Part shown: positions 11,924 to 13,130 of the stretch, piece by piece
Numbering within the stretch: position 1 is the first letter of the stretch
How the letters are laid out: every line of letters begins with the position of its first letter
Assembly: GCA_036495225.1 (NCBI GenBank)
Contig: DASXNG010000028.1
Span: 1 to 13,130, forward strand
Source: Galbitalea sp036495225
GTDB lineage: Bacteria > Actinomycetota > Actinomycetes > Actinomycetales > Microbacteriaceae
DNA: 13,130 nt
Reading direction: 5' to 3'
Made by a program: the position numbers and the translations under genes
The notes under the pieces: model-generated
What the model was told of the DNA's origin: nothing
The model's input: the letters and a program-made list of their open reading frames with translations, nothing else
Databases searched by the model: none

Positions 11924-13027
11924 ATGAACACCACTGCTCTCTTTATCGCCGTCTTCCTGGCTTGCGTTGTTGAAGCCGTTGAAGCGACGACAATCGTAGT
12001 GGCGGCCGGTGCCACGCGCAGCTGGCGCTCAGCCATCGTCGGAGTCGTGGCCGGTCTTCTCGTGTTGACGGCTGCGGTCTCTATCGCCGGCCCCGCGATA
12101 TCCCTTCTTCCCATCGGCGCACTGCGGCTCGTCGTGGGTGCGCTGTTGCTGGTGTTTGGGCTGCAGTGGATGCGCAAGGCAATCCTGCGCGCCAGCGGTT
12201 ACAAGCCGCTTCATGATGAAGCGTTGATCTACGAGAAGCAGGTTGCCGCTGCGAAGTCCGCTGCTCCCTCCCAATCGCGGTTCGGAGTCTCTGATTGGTA
12301 CGCGTTCACCCTGTCCTTCAAGGGCGTGGTGCTCGAGGGCCTCGAGGTCGTCTTCATCGTGCTCACCTTCGGGACGAACCAACACAACGTGCCTGTCGCC
12401 GGGCTCGCCGCCGGGATTGCCGTTGTCCTGGTTGTCATCCTCGGAGTAGTGGTGAAGGGGCCGCTATCGCGAGTCCCCGAGAACACTCTCAAGTTCATCG
12501 TCGGCATCATGCTGACCAGCTTCGGCGTGTTTTGGGGCGCCGAGGGTGCCGGTGCGCTGTGGCCAGGTTCTGACCTCTCGCTTCTGGTCATCATCCCGTC
12601 GGTCGCCGTCTTCGCGCTCGTCATCGTCCAGGTCATGCGTGCCCGCCGCACCTCGCAGGCGAAGGACGCAGCCGCTTCATCGACCCACGCTGAGGTGCTT
12701 GTCACCGCTGGACCGTCTGCGGGCTCAGTCGACGAGGTGAGCTCTGGTGCCGCGGGCGCCCAGCAGCGTTCTGCCTCGGCGGAAGGTGCCAGTGCATTCA
12801 CCTCCGAACGGCCCAGCCAGCCCAATCGGGTTGCCGCCCGATTGAAGGGGTTCGGACTGTTTTGGTACGACTTCGTCATCGGAGATGACTGGCAGATTGC
12901 TACGGGCGTTGCACTCGGTCTCGCCCTCACATTCGCCCTAAGCCTGGTCACGCCGCTGGCCTGGATTGTCGGCCCCGTCATCGTCGCCCTGCTGTTGCCG
13001 TGGGGAATCCGCCGCGCGCTCCGATGA
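11924..13027 (+). CDS. Polytopic membrane protein with duplicated E-x-x-E, FTR1-like
   Basis: A 367-residue membrane protein, probably of the COG4280-type predicted membrane proteins. It holds two copies of a three-helix unit. Copy 1 has VEAVEATTIVVAAG (16-29; Glu17, Glu20) and ends LRLVVGALLLVFGLQW (67-82). Copy 2 has LEGLEVVFIVLTFG (137-150; Glu138, Glu141) and ends LKFIVGIMLTSFGVFW (189-204). The second motif closely resembles the REGLE element of FTR1 iron permeases. A seventh helix (218-238) leads to an Ala/Ser-rich linker (about 241-303) and a C-terminal module with FWYDFVIGDDWQIATGV (313-329) and two more helices. GGAG lies 8 nt before ATG 11924. A metal-transport role is inference from the motif and neighbours. 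UPF0016 or LysE-like relatives are alternatives. Confidence 0.75.
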   Translation: MNTTALFIAVFLACVVEAVEATTIVVAAGATRSWRSAIVGVVAGLLVLTAAVSIAGPAISLLPIGALRLVVGALLLVFGLQWMRKAILRASGYKPLHDEALIYEKQVAAAKSAAPSQSRFGVSDWYAFTLSFKGVVLEGLEVVFIVLTFGTNQHNVPVAGLAAGIAVVLVVILGVVVKGPLSRVPENTLKFIVGIMLTSFGVFWGAEGAGALWPGSDLSLLVIIPSVAVFALVIVQVMRARRTSQAKDAAASSTHAEVLVTAGPSAGSVDEVSSGAAGAQQRSASAEGASAFTSERPSQPNRVAARLKGFGLFWYDFVIGDDWQIATGVALGLALTFALSLVTPLAWIVGPVIVALLLPWGIRRALR

Positions 13028-13041
13028 CACCGGCGCCTGCT

Positions 13042-13130
13042 CTAGTGACCTTCGGGCTCTTCGGTGTACACCCTCGCCGCATAGTCCTCGAGCGCCAACT
13101 CGCACTTCTTTAGCTCGGCCTCGGCCAACT
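13042..13130 (-). CDS. C-terminal end of an unknown protein (partial)
   Basis: On the minus strand a frame is open from the right edge for 28 codons to TAG at 13042-13044. The visible end is highly charged and helical (LAEAELKKCELALEDYAARV), closing with YTEEPEGH. Codon choice is G/C-rich at third positions, like its neighbours. It converges on the FTR1-like gene with 14 bp between the stop codons and no clear terminator in between. I do not recognise the family. Confidence 0.55.
   Translation of the reverse strand, partial: LAEAELKKCELALEDYAARVYTEEPEGH

Noticed and set aside
1..13130. Mobile elements, CRISPR arrays, tRNA or rRNA genes
   Set aside because: No transposase or integrase motifs, no regularly spaced direct repeats, and no tRNA cloverleaf or rRNA-like stretches were seen by eye on either strand.

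Overview
The window looks like an ordinary chromosomal stretch of a GC-rich actinobacterium, possibly Microbacteriaceae-like. The grounds are the strong G/C preference at third codon positions, two adjacent coenzyme-F420-type proteins, GTG starts, and at least two genes that look leaderless (a TANNNT box exactly 6 nt before the start codon). I see no rRNA, tRNA, CRISPR array, transposase or integrase. The genus is inference only.

Left block, minus strand (1-1928): a PPOX-class F420-type oxidoreductase and a DDN-like F420-dependent nitroreductase, 9 nt apart and probably co-transcribed. They are followed by a possible 28-residue small ORF and a VanZ-like membrane protein. At the edge is a truncated DUF2178-like membrane protein. 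Its promoter lies between two near-identical 21-bp arms facing each other (288-308 and 335-355), which looks like a two-operator repressor switch.

Middle block (2022-7454): an NAD(P)-binding NmrA-like protein on the plus strand converges, with a 4-bp stop-codon overlap, on a type B carboxylesterase on the minus strand. Divergent from the esterase is a TetR-family regulator, followed on the same strand by a long AtsA/AtsD-type arylsulfatase (780 aa). The esterase-TetR gap and the TetR-sulfatase gap each contain an inverted repeat, so one local TetR could control an ester and sulfate-ester hydrolysis pair.

Right block (7455-13027, plus strand): a 312-bp structured leader region, a lipoprotein solute-binding protein, a fused double-domain ABC permease, and an FbpC/PotA-like ATPase whose start overlaps the permease stop as ATGA. 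Then comes a polytopic membrane protein in which a three-helix unit is duplicated, each copy carrying an E-x-x-E motif like that of FTR1 iron permeases. The start of the ABC operon and the start of the membrane-protein gene each carry the palindrome TAACG-NN-CGTTA over a likely -10 region, and I found it nowhere else in the window. This suggests one regulon pairing a primary ABC importer with an FTR1-like membrane protein, possibly for a metal. It is the most interesting part of the window. The binding protein lacks the Tyr-Tyr iron ligands of classical FbpA at the expected place, so the substrate is open. A partial minus-strand gene of unknown function ends 14 bp beyond the membrane-protein gene at the right edge.
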